33,960 nt of DNA. It comes from Lachnospiraceae bacterium. GTDB lineage: Bacteria > Bacillota > Clostridia > Lachnospirales > Lachnospiraceae. Below are positions 1-8,036 of the stretch, piece by piece (within the stretch, counting starts at the first letter, position 1; every line of letters begins with the position of its first letter). A program made the translations under genes and the position numbers. The stretch spans positions 1 through 33,960 of the forward strand of contig SVFM01000027.1 of assembly GCA_015056865.1 (NCBI GenBank). The letters run 5' to 3'. Under the pieces are notes generated by a model. The model saw only the letters and a list, made by a program, of their open reading frames with translations, had not been told where the DNA came from and made no database searches.

Positions 1-1
1 G

Positions 2-3000
2 ACCATCGATGTACAGGTAGTGGCAAAGCAGATGGCGCATGAGTATGACAGCTTTGACAACCAGTACGATGCAGATGCATCCTTTGTACAGGCAGAACTG
101 TATGTATCTCCCGATGGAGATGATGCAAATGCAGGAACCGCAGACAGTCCTTTCAAGACCCTGGCAAGAGCCCAGCAGGAAGTACGGACCATGAACGCCA
201 GCATGTGGGGAGACATCGTTGTATACCTGGCAGATGGTGTATATACCCTTGACGACACCCTGACCTTTGGCGCCCAGGACGGTGGTTCCAACGGCCACTA
301 TGTAAGATACGTTGCAACTGGTGATGCAACCATTTCCGGCGGACGTAAGATCGAAGGCTGGACCAAGTCAGCAGAGTATGAGAACCTGTATGTAGCCAAT
401 GTGGCAAACTTTACAGGTGCAGGCATCGGTGAGATGTATGTAAATGATGTGTATGCAAAGAGAGCACAGAGTGAAGACTACGGCTTGATCATCAGTGAGT
501 CTGACGTGGATACCAGTGATGTTTATGTGACTGACAGACTGGTTGTGGACTCTGAGGTATTGAGCAAAGAGTCCGTGAAGGTAGGTAGATTGACTGATAT
601 CATGATCCGCATGGCGAGAGCCTGGAAGGGTATGGTATTTAATGTAGAGGACATCACGGACAATGGAGATGGTACAAGCTCCCTGCATGTACATCTGTCA
701 AAGTTGTCTTCCGGTGATGCTGAAGAATCCCACGGTGCAGATGCAGGTGCAGGCTTTATCGTGCTGAATGCCTTTGCAGAGCTGGATCAGCCCGGAGAGT
801 TCTACTTTGATGAGACCACCGGTGATCTGTATTACTACCCTCGTGAGGGAGAAGATATGGCCACCGCAGAAGTATATGCTTCTGAGCTGGAGAAGATCCT
901 GACCTTCGAAGGTACTCACCTCGGTGAGAAGGTAGAGAATATCTCCTTTGAGAACCTGACCTTTGAACTGGCTGCATGGTATGGTGAGATGGAGGAAGGT
1001 TTCTATACCCAGCAGGCAGGTACCCTGTGGAACAAGGAAGGCACCAAGTATGGTGATTATATTCCCGGTGGTATTTATCTGACCAACACCGACGGAATCA
1101 ACTTTATCGGTAACGTATTTAGAGGATTCCATGCGGCAGGTATTCATTTGTACAGCGGTGTAGAGAATACAAAAATCGTAGGAAACGTATTTGAGGAGAT
1201 CGGTGATTCTGCTATCGTAGCAGGCGCAGGTTCCCTGATAAAGGAAGATACGGTCTATGGTGCGAACCTGACCTTGAATAAGTCCGTAACTTCTTATTTT
1301 AAATCCGACTATGTATTGGAAAAGGATTATAGTTATATGGCAGATGGTGCGCCTTACAATGGAGGCTGGGAATGGTATCCGACCAAGGCACCTGGTGCTA
1401 CGCAATATATGGACGACTTTACGCAGCCTGTTATCGAGTATGATCTGGGCGAAGCGCATGCCATCACAACAGTTAAGCTTCACAACGGCGGCAATAAACT
1501 TGCAATGAAGAATTACTCCGTCTATGCTTCTGCAGAGAAGATTACCTCTTCCGCAGATTTTGCAACCAAAGCATATAAGGTGGGTTCAGCCACAGCCGAG
1601 AATGGTGTGGACGGTATGACCTTTACGCTGGACGGCACGGCAGAATATCGTTACCTGTACTACGTAGTGGATGTAAACGAATACAAATACCTGAATGAAA
1701 TACGGGTCTTTGATGCAAATGATAATAATGTTGCCATTGGTGCAACCGTAACACCGAAGGTATTTTCAAATTATGTGCCGAAGGATTATTCCTTTATCAC
1801 AAACAGTGCGACCAACGATGGTTCATGGGGAGAGTATACAAGCGGCTCACGAAATACCAATCGTATTGATGGCTTTACCAAGGCTACCTTCCAGGTAGAC
1901 ATGGGCGGTCTGTACAGTATCGACAAGTTTGAATTGTCGCACTCTGAGGCTTGGCCGACTCAGATGGGATATTCTATCTATGGCTCTGCTGAGAAACTGA
2001 CTTCCACAGCAGAGATCGAGGCTGAGGGAGATAGACTGGTACATGTACCTCACACCGGCAGTGCTGATGCTAAGGGCAAAGATTTGACTTACACTCTCGA
2101 AGATGAGTATAGAGCAAAAGAGTATCGCTATTTGTATTTTGTAGAAAATAACGGTGCATATGATACTTATGTTACTAGATTTGCTGCAATCAATGAAAGT
2201 GTTGTGAATACTGATGCCAAGACACTGCCTAAGGACATCACCATCACAGACAACTACATCACACGCTGTGGTGTTGTGAACACAGGTGCACCCGGTATTA
2301 CTGCATACTACACACATAACCTTGATTGCTCTTACAATGAACTGTATGATCTGCCTTATACTGCAGTTTCTCTTGGTTGGGGCTGGAAGAAGGGCTATGA
2401 GCAGAGTGTTGCTTCCGGTAACAGAGTGTCTAATAATGAGATTCATAATGTAATGCAGACCATGTGGGACGGTGGAGCTATTTATACTCTGGGTCACTTG
2501 AATGGATCTGAGATTTCTGGCAACTACATTCATGATAACCCCAATATGATGGGTGGTATTTATCATGATCAAGGAAGTGCCGGTCTGTCTACCTACAACA
2601 ATGTATTAGAATACGTGCCCCGTTGTTTCTCTGTAACTACTCTTAACAATGGGGGTGGTGTAACGAATAGAGTGTTTGACAACTATGTTGCATCAATGGA
2701 AGCGGCTTATCCGATAGTAGCTGGCTATTATGAAGCAGCAACTGTCTTCACCCCCGGCGATTATCCTCTGGAGGCTGCCCAGATTATTATGGAAAGTGGT
2801 ATCAGGGATGAGTACGTGGGCATCAAGGCAAAGGACAGTGGCAGACAGGAACAACTGACCACTGAGGATATTTATGAGAACCTGATGCACGGTGATGATA
2901 GGATTATCTCTGATGAAATGTACCGTATCTATATCCTCAAATACTTTACAAATTATCTGGATCAGTTTATTGATTTCGTGAAGACAGATGGCTCCATCGG

Positions 3001-4174
3001 CAGCTATCCTGCAGAGTTGGTTCAGGCAGTGAAGGATCAGAGAGCAGCATGTGACCAGCTGCAGACGGTAGTTCCTCCCGACAGAATGGCTATGGCTGAG
3101 GCTACAGTCACACTGAGAGCACTCATTACTCAGTTGGGAGAAAGCCGTGTGACAGATACCTTAGAAGACCTGATCGCAGAGGCAGAGGAAAAACTTGCGA
3201 ATGCAGAGGTTGGTACACATGTTGGTCAGGTATATCAGGCAACCTATGATGAGCTGGCTGAGGCAGTAGCAGTATCTAGGGCTACTTTGGAATCCGGAGA
3301 AGTTGCTTTGGTTGACAGAGTATATCTGGAGAAGTGCATCGCTAGATTTGACAGTGAGAAGATCTCTTTGGATATCTTAAGCTTTGACCTACCTGAGGGG
3401 CTGATGAGCGCCGATATTGACTACACCAACCATGAGATCAATATCGTGGTAAGAAACGCTGTGGATTTGACTGGCGTGGCACCTATCGTTGGTATTCCTA
3501 GCAGTGTGGTAGTAAGTCCTGCTTCCGGAGAAACGGTTGATCTTTCTAATGGAGGACAGTATACAGTTTCTACTACGGACGGCACAGAGAGCCAGGTATG
3601 GACTGTGAAGGTTGAGAGAGAGCCTGTTCTTACCGGTGAGATCGCATTGGATGAAAAGGTAGAGGATCCTACTAACTGGATCAATGGTATCGGTAACGGT
3701 AATGAGGCTAAGTATCATGCAGAGTTGTTTGGGGATTCCACCATTACCTTTAACTATAAGGTAAATAAGCATTCCAGCGCTGATTATCCGGGTCTTACTT
3801 TCAGAAATACAGTATATGACAAGGGCTCATCTTATAATAAAGCCGTAGGTAGCAACTATACTGTAGTATTTAATACTGATGATGATATTTCTGTAGAGTT
3901 ACAGAGATGGAATGAGGGTACACGTACCTGGCTTGCTGACAATTACAATATCTCAGGTAATGTAATACTTGGCAAAGACATCTTTAAGTTTAACGAGGAG
4001 AACAAAATCGAGCTGACCACCCAAAACGTGGAAGGTGGCGTCAAGATTATTATCAAAGTAAACGATCAGGAACTGATCAACTACACTGATATCTCTGCGG
4101 ACGCTATCACAGATCCCGGATATCTGGGTAAGTTCTTCGTTAGCCAGCAGGTTGAGATTACTGCTGCAGACTGA
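2..4174 (+). CDS. Large secreted right-handed beta-helix protein, 5'-truncated by the window
   Basis: The reading frame is open to the left edge, so the true start and any signal peptide lie outside; a GTG at position 20 is only an internal codon. The visible part is about 1,390 residues. It begins with a parallel beta-helix entry typical of carbohydrate-active proteins (motif LYVSPDGDDANAGTADSPF, about nt 98-154), then helix coils with repeated GN.F/GN.I steps (about nt 1090-1240). Two discoidin (F5/8 type C)-like modules follow (about nt 1310-1720 and 1770-2200), after which the helix resumes (about nt 2235-2640). Downstream are a coiled, FIVAR-like helical stretch (about nt 3040-3350), an Ig-like module (about nt 3370-3630) and a C-terminal beta-sandwich resembling laminin-G/concanavalin folds. 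No sortase motif, dockerin or transmembrane anchor is visible at the C terminus. Likely role: extracellular polysaccharide or glycan binding and possibly cleavage (inference); the catalytic family cannot be fixed from sequence alone. Confidence 0.8.
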   Translation, partial: TIDVQVVAKQMAHEYDSFDNQYDADASFVQAELYVSPDGDDANAGTADSPFKTLARAQQEVRTMNASMWGDIVVYLADGVYTLDDTLTFGAQDGGSNGHYVRYVATGDATISGGRKIEGWTKSAEYENLYVANVANFTGAGIGEMYVNDVYAKRAQSEDYGLIISESDVDTSDVYVTDRLVVDSEVLSKESVKVGRLTDIMIRMARAWKGMVFNVEDITDNGDGTSSLHVHLSKLSSGDAEESHGADAGAGFIVLNAFAELDQPGEFYFDETTGDLYYYPREGEDMATAEVYASELEKILTFEGTHLGEKVENISFENLTFELAAWYGEMEEGFYTQQAGTLWNKEGTKYGDYIPGGIYLTNTDGINFIGNVFRGFHAAGIHLYSGVENTKIVGNVFEEIGDSAIVAGAGSLIKEDTVYGANLTLNKSVTSYFKSDYVLEKDYSYMADGAPYNGGWEWYPTKAPGATQYMDDFTQPVIEYDLGEAHAITTVKLHNGGNKLAMKNYSVYASAEKITSSADFATKAYKVGSATAENGVDGMTFTLDGTAEYRYLYYVVDVNEYKYLNEIRVFDANDNNVAIGATVTPKVFSNYVPKDYSFITNSATNDGSWGEYTSGSRNTNRIDGFTKATFQVDMGGLYSIDKFELSHSEAWPTQMGYSIYGSAEKLTSTAEIEAEGDRLVHVPHTGSADAKGKDLTYTLEDEYRAKEYRYLYFVENNGAYDTYVTRFAAINESVVNTDAKTLPKDITITDNYITRCGVVNTGAPGITAYYTHNLDCSYNELYDLPYTAVSLGWGWKKGYEQSVASGNRVSNNEIHNVMQTMWDGGAIYTLGHLNGSEISGNYIHDNPNMMGGIYHDQGSAGLSTYNNVLEYVPRCFSVTTLNNGGGVTNRVFDNYVASMEAAYPIVAGYYEAATVFTPGDYPLEAAQIIMESGIRDEYVGIKAKDSGRQEQLTTEDIYENLMHGDDRIISDEMYRIYILKYFTNYLDQFIDFVKTDGSIGSYPAELVQAVKDQRAACDQLQTVVPPDRMAMAEATVTLRALITQLGESRVTDTLEDLIAEAEEKLANAEVGTHVGQVYQATYDELAEAVAVSRATLESGEVALVDRVYLEKCIARFDSEKISLDILSFDLPEGLMSADIDYTNHEINIVVRNAVDLTGVAPIVGIPSSVVVSPASGETVDLSNGGQYTVSTTDGTESQVWTVKVEREPVLTGEIALDEKVEDPTNWINGIGNGNEAKYHAELFGDSTITFNYKVNKHSSADYPGLTFRNTVYDKGSSYNKAVGSNYTVVFNTDDDISVELQRWNEGTRTWLADNYNISGNVILGKDIFKFNEENKIELTTQNVEGGVKIIIKVNDQELINYTDISADAITDPGYLGKFFVSQQVEITAAD

Positions 4175-4220
4175 TCAATTGAATAAGAGGCTGTCGGAGA
4201 ATAGATAGTCTAAAATAGAG

Positions 4221-4271
4221 GGTGTCCAAAGCTGTGACTTTAATCAGTCACGGTTTTGGGCACCTCTTTTG
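4221..4271 (+). terminator. Rho-independent terminator after the beta-helix gene
   Basis: An 18-bp imperfect stem (left arm from 4221, right arm ending at 4264, with a few G-U pairs) encloses a short loop and is followed by a T-rich tract. It lies 47 nt after the stop codon. The rest of 4175-4380 shows no gene. Confidence 0.8.
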
Positions 4272-4381
4272 TAAGGCATCGTGTGAAATCTGAAAGTCTT
4301 TTTTTCTTTCGAAGGGGAATTGTAACAAACCGAGCAAACGAAATGCAAGATGGAATATTAATGAATTTTCGATAAACGAAC

Positions 4382-4410
4382 TTGTGTTCCGCATCAGTCT
4401 ATGATACAAT
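4382..4410 (+). promoter_or_regulatory. Sigma-A promoter of the holin-like toxin gene
   Basis: TTGTGT at 4382-4387 and TACAAT at 4405-4410 are separated by 17 bp, predicting a start near 4417. The leader to the toxin ATG would be about 75 nt and includes a small hairpin (CATTCT/AGAATG) directly before the Shine-Dalgarno. Confidence 0.65.
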
Positions 4411-4490
4411 ATTTCTAGTAGCAGCAATGCTACCGGCAATCGTGATACAGGGTGGTTGACCTTCATTCTTACAGAATGGAGGTGATGCTT

Positions 4491-4580
4491 ATGAACAGTA
4501 ATTTCGATTTTAAAGACTTGATGTCTTTCGGAATGTTCCTCTTGGCTTTGCTGACATTCATTTATTTGATTAGTCAGTAA
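4491..4580 (+). CDS. Small holin-like toxin peptide (type I toxin candidate), 29 aa
   Basis: The ATG at 4491 is preceded by a strong Shine-Dalgarno (GGAGGTGAT, 4479-4487). The 29-residue product has a short polar N terminus ending in FDFKDLMSFG and a single hydrophobic helix (MFLLALLTFIYLI), then a serine-glutamine end. This is the size and shape of the Hol_Tox/TxpA-like peptides of Firmicutes, which depolarise or stress the membrane when overexpressed. A convergent minus-strand RNA gene with its own promoter lies directly downstream and shares the terminator, as in txpA/RatA and bsrG/SR4-type loci (established family layout). It is too short for most gene callers. Toxicity itself is inferred; an ordinary small membrane peptide is the alternative. 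Confidence 0.65.
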   Translation: MNSNFDFKDLMSFGMFLLALLTFIYLISQ

Positions 4581-4583
4581 CAT

Positions 4584-4673
4584 AACAAAAACCTTCCCTG
4601 TAACTTTGGCTGAGTCTGGGAAGGCATTTGTTTTTTATACCGGTCAACCACTCTGTGGCGATTGCCTTTTTCT
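4584..4673 (-). ncRNA. Putative antitoxin RNA convergent with the holin-like toxin
   Basis: A minus-strand promoter (4680-4707) predicts transcription from about 4673 leftwards. The RNA would end at the hairpin CCTTCCC/GGGAAGG (4592-4624), followed on the minus strand by a T run (4591-4587). The predicted transcript is about 90 nt and overlaps the 3' end of the toxin mRNA by about 50 nt, giving perfect antisense pairing there. Its first 25 nt also nearly repeat the toxin mRNA leader. No open reading frame or other gene is visible between 4581 and 4932 besides this RNA and the trpB2 promoter. Confidence 0.5.
4587..4636. terminator. Bidirectional terminator shared by toxin mRNA and antisense RNA
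   Basis: A 7-bp stem (4592-4598 with 4618-4624) is flanked by an A run on the left (4587-4591) and a T-rich tract on the right (4628-4636). It can therefore stop transcripts from both directions. Confidence 0.7.
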
Positions 4674-4679
4674 AATTAT

Positions 4680-4707
4680 ATTATAGCAGAAATCGGAAAG
4701 AATACAA
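4680..4707 (-). promoter_or_regulatory. Promoter of the putative antitoxin RNA
   Basis: Read on the minus strand: TTGTAT at 4707-4702, a 16-bp spacer and TATAAT at 4685-4680. A second overlapping TATAAT lies at 4680-4675. Confidence 0.5.
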
Positions 4708-4812
4708 CATATTTTTTGTACTATCTCAATACGTTCATCTACCTCCATCTACCTCTACCTGGCTTTCATTCTATTCCTGATCCCGTACGATAAAGATCTA
4801 TCTCGAAAGATG

Positions 4813-4841
4813 TTGCTAAATTTCCGAATAGTAGGTACAAT
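4813..4841 (+). promoter_or_regulatory. Sigma-A promoter of the trpB2 operon
   Basis: TTGCTA (4813-4818), a 17-bp spacer and TACAAT (4836-4841) lie about 90 nt before the trpB2 start codon. Confidence 0.55.
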
Positions 4842-4932
4842 GTTTTTAATATGCGATGTTCGTTTTGAGGATCAGATACTTCTTTTGGAAATCGTAAAAT
4901 GATGATATTTTAGAGAAAGAGAGGAAACAAAC

Positions 4933-6306
4933 ATGGAAACCAAGAAAATCCCTTACAAAATTTATCTGGAAGAGAACGAGATGCCCAGACAATGGTATAA
5001 TGTACGCGCAGATATGAAGAAAAAACCGGCCCCCCTGTTAAATCCTGCCACCATGCAGCCGATCACAGAGGATGAACTGGCCAAGGTGTTCTGCAGAGAA
5101 CTGGCCAAGCAGGAGCTGGATGATACCACTGCATACTTTGATATACCCAAGGAGATCAGCGATTTCTACAAGATGTACCGGCCCTCACCGCTGACCAGGG
5201 CGTACTGTCTGGAGGAAAAGCTGGGAACACCGGCCCATATTTATTATAAGTTCGAGGGCAACAATACTTCCGGAAGCCATAAACTCAACTCCGCTATTGC
5301 GCAGGCATATTATGCCAAGAAACAGGGTCTTAAGGGCGTGACCACAGAGACCGGAGCAGGCCAGTGGGGCACAGCCCTTTCCATGGCATGTTCTTATTTG
5401 GATCTGGACTGCCAGGTATATATGGTAAAATGTTCCTATGAGCAGAAGCCTTTCCGCAGAGAGGTGATGCGGACCTACGGTGCAAAGGTAACCCCTTCTC
5501 CTTCCATGGAGACAGAGGTGGGCCGCAGGATCAATGCAGAGTTCCCGGGTACCACCGGTAGCCTGGGTTGTGCCATTTCCGAAGCTGTGGAGGCGGCCAC
5601 CAATCAGGAGGGTTACCGCTACGTGCTGGGATCGGTGCTTTCTCAGGTAATGCTGCACCAGTCCATTATCGGCTTGGAGACGAAGGCGGCTCTGGATAAA
5701 TATAACATTCAGGCAGATATGATCATCGGCTGCGCAGGGGGCGGATCCAATCTGGGGGGCCTGATCTCTCCTTTTGCAGGAGAAATGCTCCGCGGAGAGG
5801 CAGACTATCAGCTGATCGCGGTAGAGCCTGCATCCTGCCCCAGTCTGACCAGAGGCGTTTATGCATATGATTATTGTGATACAGGCAAGGTTTGTCCTTT
5901 GGCCAAGATGTATACTCTGGGCAGCGGATTTATTCCTTCTGCAAGTCATGCCGGCGGTCTGCGCTACCACGGTATGAGCTCTGTGGTATCCGAGCTTTAC
6001 GATCAGGGCCTTTTGGAGGCCAGAAGCGTAGAACAGACCGAAGTGTTCAAGGCAGCAGAAACCTTTGCCAGAGTGGAAGGTATCCTGCCCGCTCCGGAGA
6101 GCAGCCATGCTATTAAGGTGGCCATTGATGAGGCCATGAAGTGCAAGGAGACCGGAGAGACCAAGAACATCGTATTTGGTCTGACCGGAACAGGTTATTT
6201 TGACATGTACGCATACCAGAAATATAACGACGGTGTGATGCAGGATTATATCCCTACGGATGAAGAACTGGCAGTTGCCATGGCAAAGCTTCCCAAGGTG
6301 GAGTAG
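4933..6306 (+). CDS. trpB2: TrpB2-type tryptophan synthase beta chain
   Basis: A 457-residue pyridoxal-phosphate enzyme of the TrpB-like fold-type II family. The classical reaction joins indole to serine to form tryptophan. The cofactor lysine sits in GSHKLNSA (Lys117) and the phosphate-binding glycine loop in GCAGGGSN (about residue 271). The length, the N-terminal extension with the PLLNPATMQPI region, and the lack of a trpA neighbour point to the TrpB2 subgroup, whose members can work without TrpA. Some archaeal TrpB2 enzymes prefer O-phosphoserine (family knowledge). The ATG is preceded by a GAGAGG Shine-Dalgarno and its own promoter. It is the first gene of an apparent operon with the ABC-class ATPase and DUF1576 genes, so indole salvage or a different beta-replacement reaction are both possible. 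Confidence 0.9.
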   Translation: METKKIPYKIYLEENEMPRQWYNVRADMKKKPAPLLNPATMQPITEDELAKVFCRELAKQELDDTTAYFDIPKEISDFYKMYRPSPLTRAYCLEEKLGTPAHIYYKFEGNNTSGSHKLNSAIAQAYYAKKQGLKGVTTETGAGQWGTALSMACSYLDLDCQVYMVKCSYEQKPFRREVMRTYGAKVTPSPSMETEVGRRINAEFPGTTGSLGCAISEAVEAATNQEGYRYVLGSVLSQVMLHQSIIGLETKAALDKYNIQADMIIGCAGGGSNLGGLISPFAGEMLRGEADYQLIAVEPASCPSLTRGVYAYDYCDTGKVCPLAKMYTLGSGFIPSASHAGGLRYHGMSSVVSELYDQGLLEARSVEQTEVFKAAETFARVEGILPAPESSHAIKVAIDEAMKCKETGETKNIVFGLTGTGYFDMYAYQKYNDGVMQDYIPTDEELAVAMAKLPKVE

Positions 6307-6315
6307 AGGTTTCTT

Positions 6316-8025
6316 ATGAAGACAGCAAGCAATTTGCGCAGTAAACTGCGGGAGATCGATCACAAAGGATACCCTGCGTATAAGGATCTGCGGGGAGAGT
6401 ATGATTTTGGGGAGTATGTGCTTTCTATTGATCACGTGCAGGGGGATCCCTTTGCGGCCCCTTCCCGGCTTTCTGTGCGGGTGGATCGGGCTCGGGCAGG
6501 GTTTCCTGAGCAATATTATAAGAAACATGTAAACAGAGTGACCCTGCAGGATCACCTGACCAGACTGTTTGCCGGACAGGTCCAGGGCGGCACCTTTCAG
6601 GCCAAGGGATCCGGCAAGAGTGGTCTTCTGTCCGTGTCCCATTGTGGGCAGCAGGTGTTGGAGCGGACAGCCTGCAAGGTAAGTGACGGGGCGGTGACCA
6701 TACGCTTTGAAGCCGGGTTTCCGGCCAACGGCAGGACTATCAATGCTGGGGAACTGGAAAAGATGTTGTTTCAGATCCTTCCCGGCTGTGTACAAAAAAG
6801 CTTATTTTACAAAAATATAGATCAGAAGGCCCTAAGCAGGGCCATAGAACTGTGCGAGGACCAGCAGTATATCAGAGAACATCTGGAAGAGGCGGGGCTT
6901 TGTGCCTTTATCGCCAACGGTTCCATTTTGCCCAGACAGAGCGGGATTTCCGAGAAGCCCATGAAGGGGGCGGTGGCCTTTCGTTCCCCGGCTTCCATGG
7001 AGGTTACCATGGATCTGCCTCACAGGGGCCCCATTTCGGGCATGGGTATCCGTAAAGGTATTACATTGTTTGTGGGCGGCGGATATCACGGCAAGTCCAC
7101 GGTGCTGCAGGCTTTGCAGGACGGTGTGTACAATCATGTTTTCGGAGACGGTCGGGAGCTGGTGATCACGGATGAGAGCGCTTTTAAGCTGCGGGCGGAG
7201 GACGGCCGCAGTGTGGTAAACGTGGATATTTCGCCCTTTATCGATCATTTGCCAAACGGTAAAGACACTAGGCATTTTTCCACAGAGGATGCCAGTGGCA
7301 GTACGTCTCAGGCGGCCAATCTGATGGAGAGTATAGAAAGCGGCAGCAGGCTTTTGTTGATCGATGAAGATACCTCTGCTACCAATTTTATGATCCGGGA
7401 TGAACTGATGCAGCAGGTGGTGGCAGCCGGGGAGGAGCCCATCACGCCCTTTTTGCAGAGGGTGGAAAGCTTGTATGATGATTTGGGCATTTCCTCTATT
7501 ATTGTGGCAGGCAGTTCCGGTGCTTACTTCCGGGTGGCAGACAGTGTGATCCAGATGAAAGAATATGTGCCTCTGGATATTACTGAGAGAGCAAAGAGGG
7601 CAGCTTTCCTGGGGGATGGAGAAAAGCAGAAAGGTTCCCTGGAACGGGATAAATTTCCCGCCTTTACAGGCAGCAGGATTCCCAGAGCAAATGCTGCTCT
7701 GCGGGGACAGGATCGGCTGAAGATTAAGAGCATGGGGACCTCAGAGATTCTGATAGACAGAGAAATGGTGGAGCTGCGTTACTTAGAGCAGTTAAAAGAC
7801 GGGGAGCAGGCTATGGCTTTGGCCCAGATACTTTGCTTTGTACAGACCACCATGATGGACGGCAAAAAAACCATGGGGCGGATTGCCGATCTTTTGGAAA
7901 AACAGATGGACGAAAAGGGACTGGAGAGCCTGTTTGAGCGGGGAGATGTGAGAAGCAGTCTGGCCAGGCCCAGGCGCCAGGAGATCATGGCCTGCATCAA
8001 TCGATATAGAAAACTGCAATTTTAG
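6316..8025 (+). CDS. Predicted ATPase of the ABC class (PF09818-type)
   Basis: The 569-residue soluble protein starts 9 nt after the trpB2 stop codon, with an AGAGG Shine-Dalgarno. Visible motifs are a Walker A loop GGGYHGKST (residues 254-262) and a Walker B strand LLLIDED (346-352) followed by TSATNFM. These fit the stand-alone 'ABC-class ATPase' family, which has no fused membrane domain and whose function is not established. The N-terminal third (about 1-200) holds no recognisable motif. The residues after about 480 form a helical C-terminal region. No transmembrane segment is seen. Operon position between trpB2 and a DUF1576 membrane gene is the only clue to its role; it might energise or regulate that membrane protein (inference). 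Confidence 0.85.
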   Translation: MKTASNLRSKLREIDHKGYPAYKDLRGEYDFGEYVLSIDHVQGDPFAAPSRLSVRVDRARAGFPEQYYKKHVNRVTLQDHLTRLFAGQVQGGTFQAKGSGKSGLLSVSHCGQQVLERTACKVSDGAVTIRFEAGFPANGRTINAGELEKMLFQILPGCVQKSLFYKNIDQKALSRAIELCEDQQYIREHLEEAGLCAFIANGSILPRQSGISEKPMKGAVAFRSPASMEVTMDLPHRGPISGMGIRKGITLFVGGGYHGKSTVLQALQDGVYNHVFGDGRELVITDESAFKLRAEDGRSVVNVDISPFIDHLPNGKDTRHFSTEDASGSTSQAANLMESIESGSRLLLIDEDTSATNFMIRDELMQQVVAAGEEPITPFLQRVESLYDDLGISSIIVAGSSGAYFRVADSVIQMKEYVPLDITERAKRAAFLGDGEKQKGSLERDKFPAFTGSRIPRANAALRGQDRLKIKSMGTSEILIDREMVELRYLEQLKDGEQAMALAQILCFVQTTMMDGKKTMGRIADLLEKQMDEKGLESLFERGDVRSSLARPRRQEIMACINRYRKLQF

Positions 8026-8036
8026 AGGAGGCTTGG

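Larger units (their letters stand above)
4435..4666. repeat. Inverted repeat flanking the toxin gene
   Basis: The left copy at 4435-4461 and the right copy at 4642-4666 (inverted) share an 8-nt block GGCAATCG and a 9-nt block TGGTTGACC, separated by 8-10 nt of looser similarity. Because the copies are inverted, the toxin mRNA and the facing RNA both begin with nearly the same sequence. A read-through toxin mRNA could pair its own two ends. Confidence 0.7.

Noticed and set aside
4248..4583. A 111-residue minus-strand ORF over the toxin region
   Set aside because: It runs through a terminator hairpin and the toxin gene and has no ribosome-binding site; the plus-strand toxin explains the sequence better.
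5185..6795. A 536-residue minus-strand ORF opposite trpB2
   Set aside because: It is the antisense shadow of trpB2 and the next gene. Its composition is rich in His, Cys and Leu without domain motifs, and the sense strand has clear enzyme motifs.
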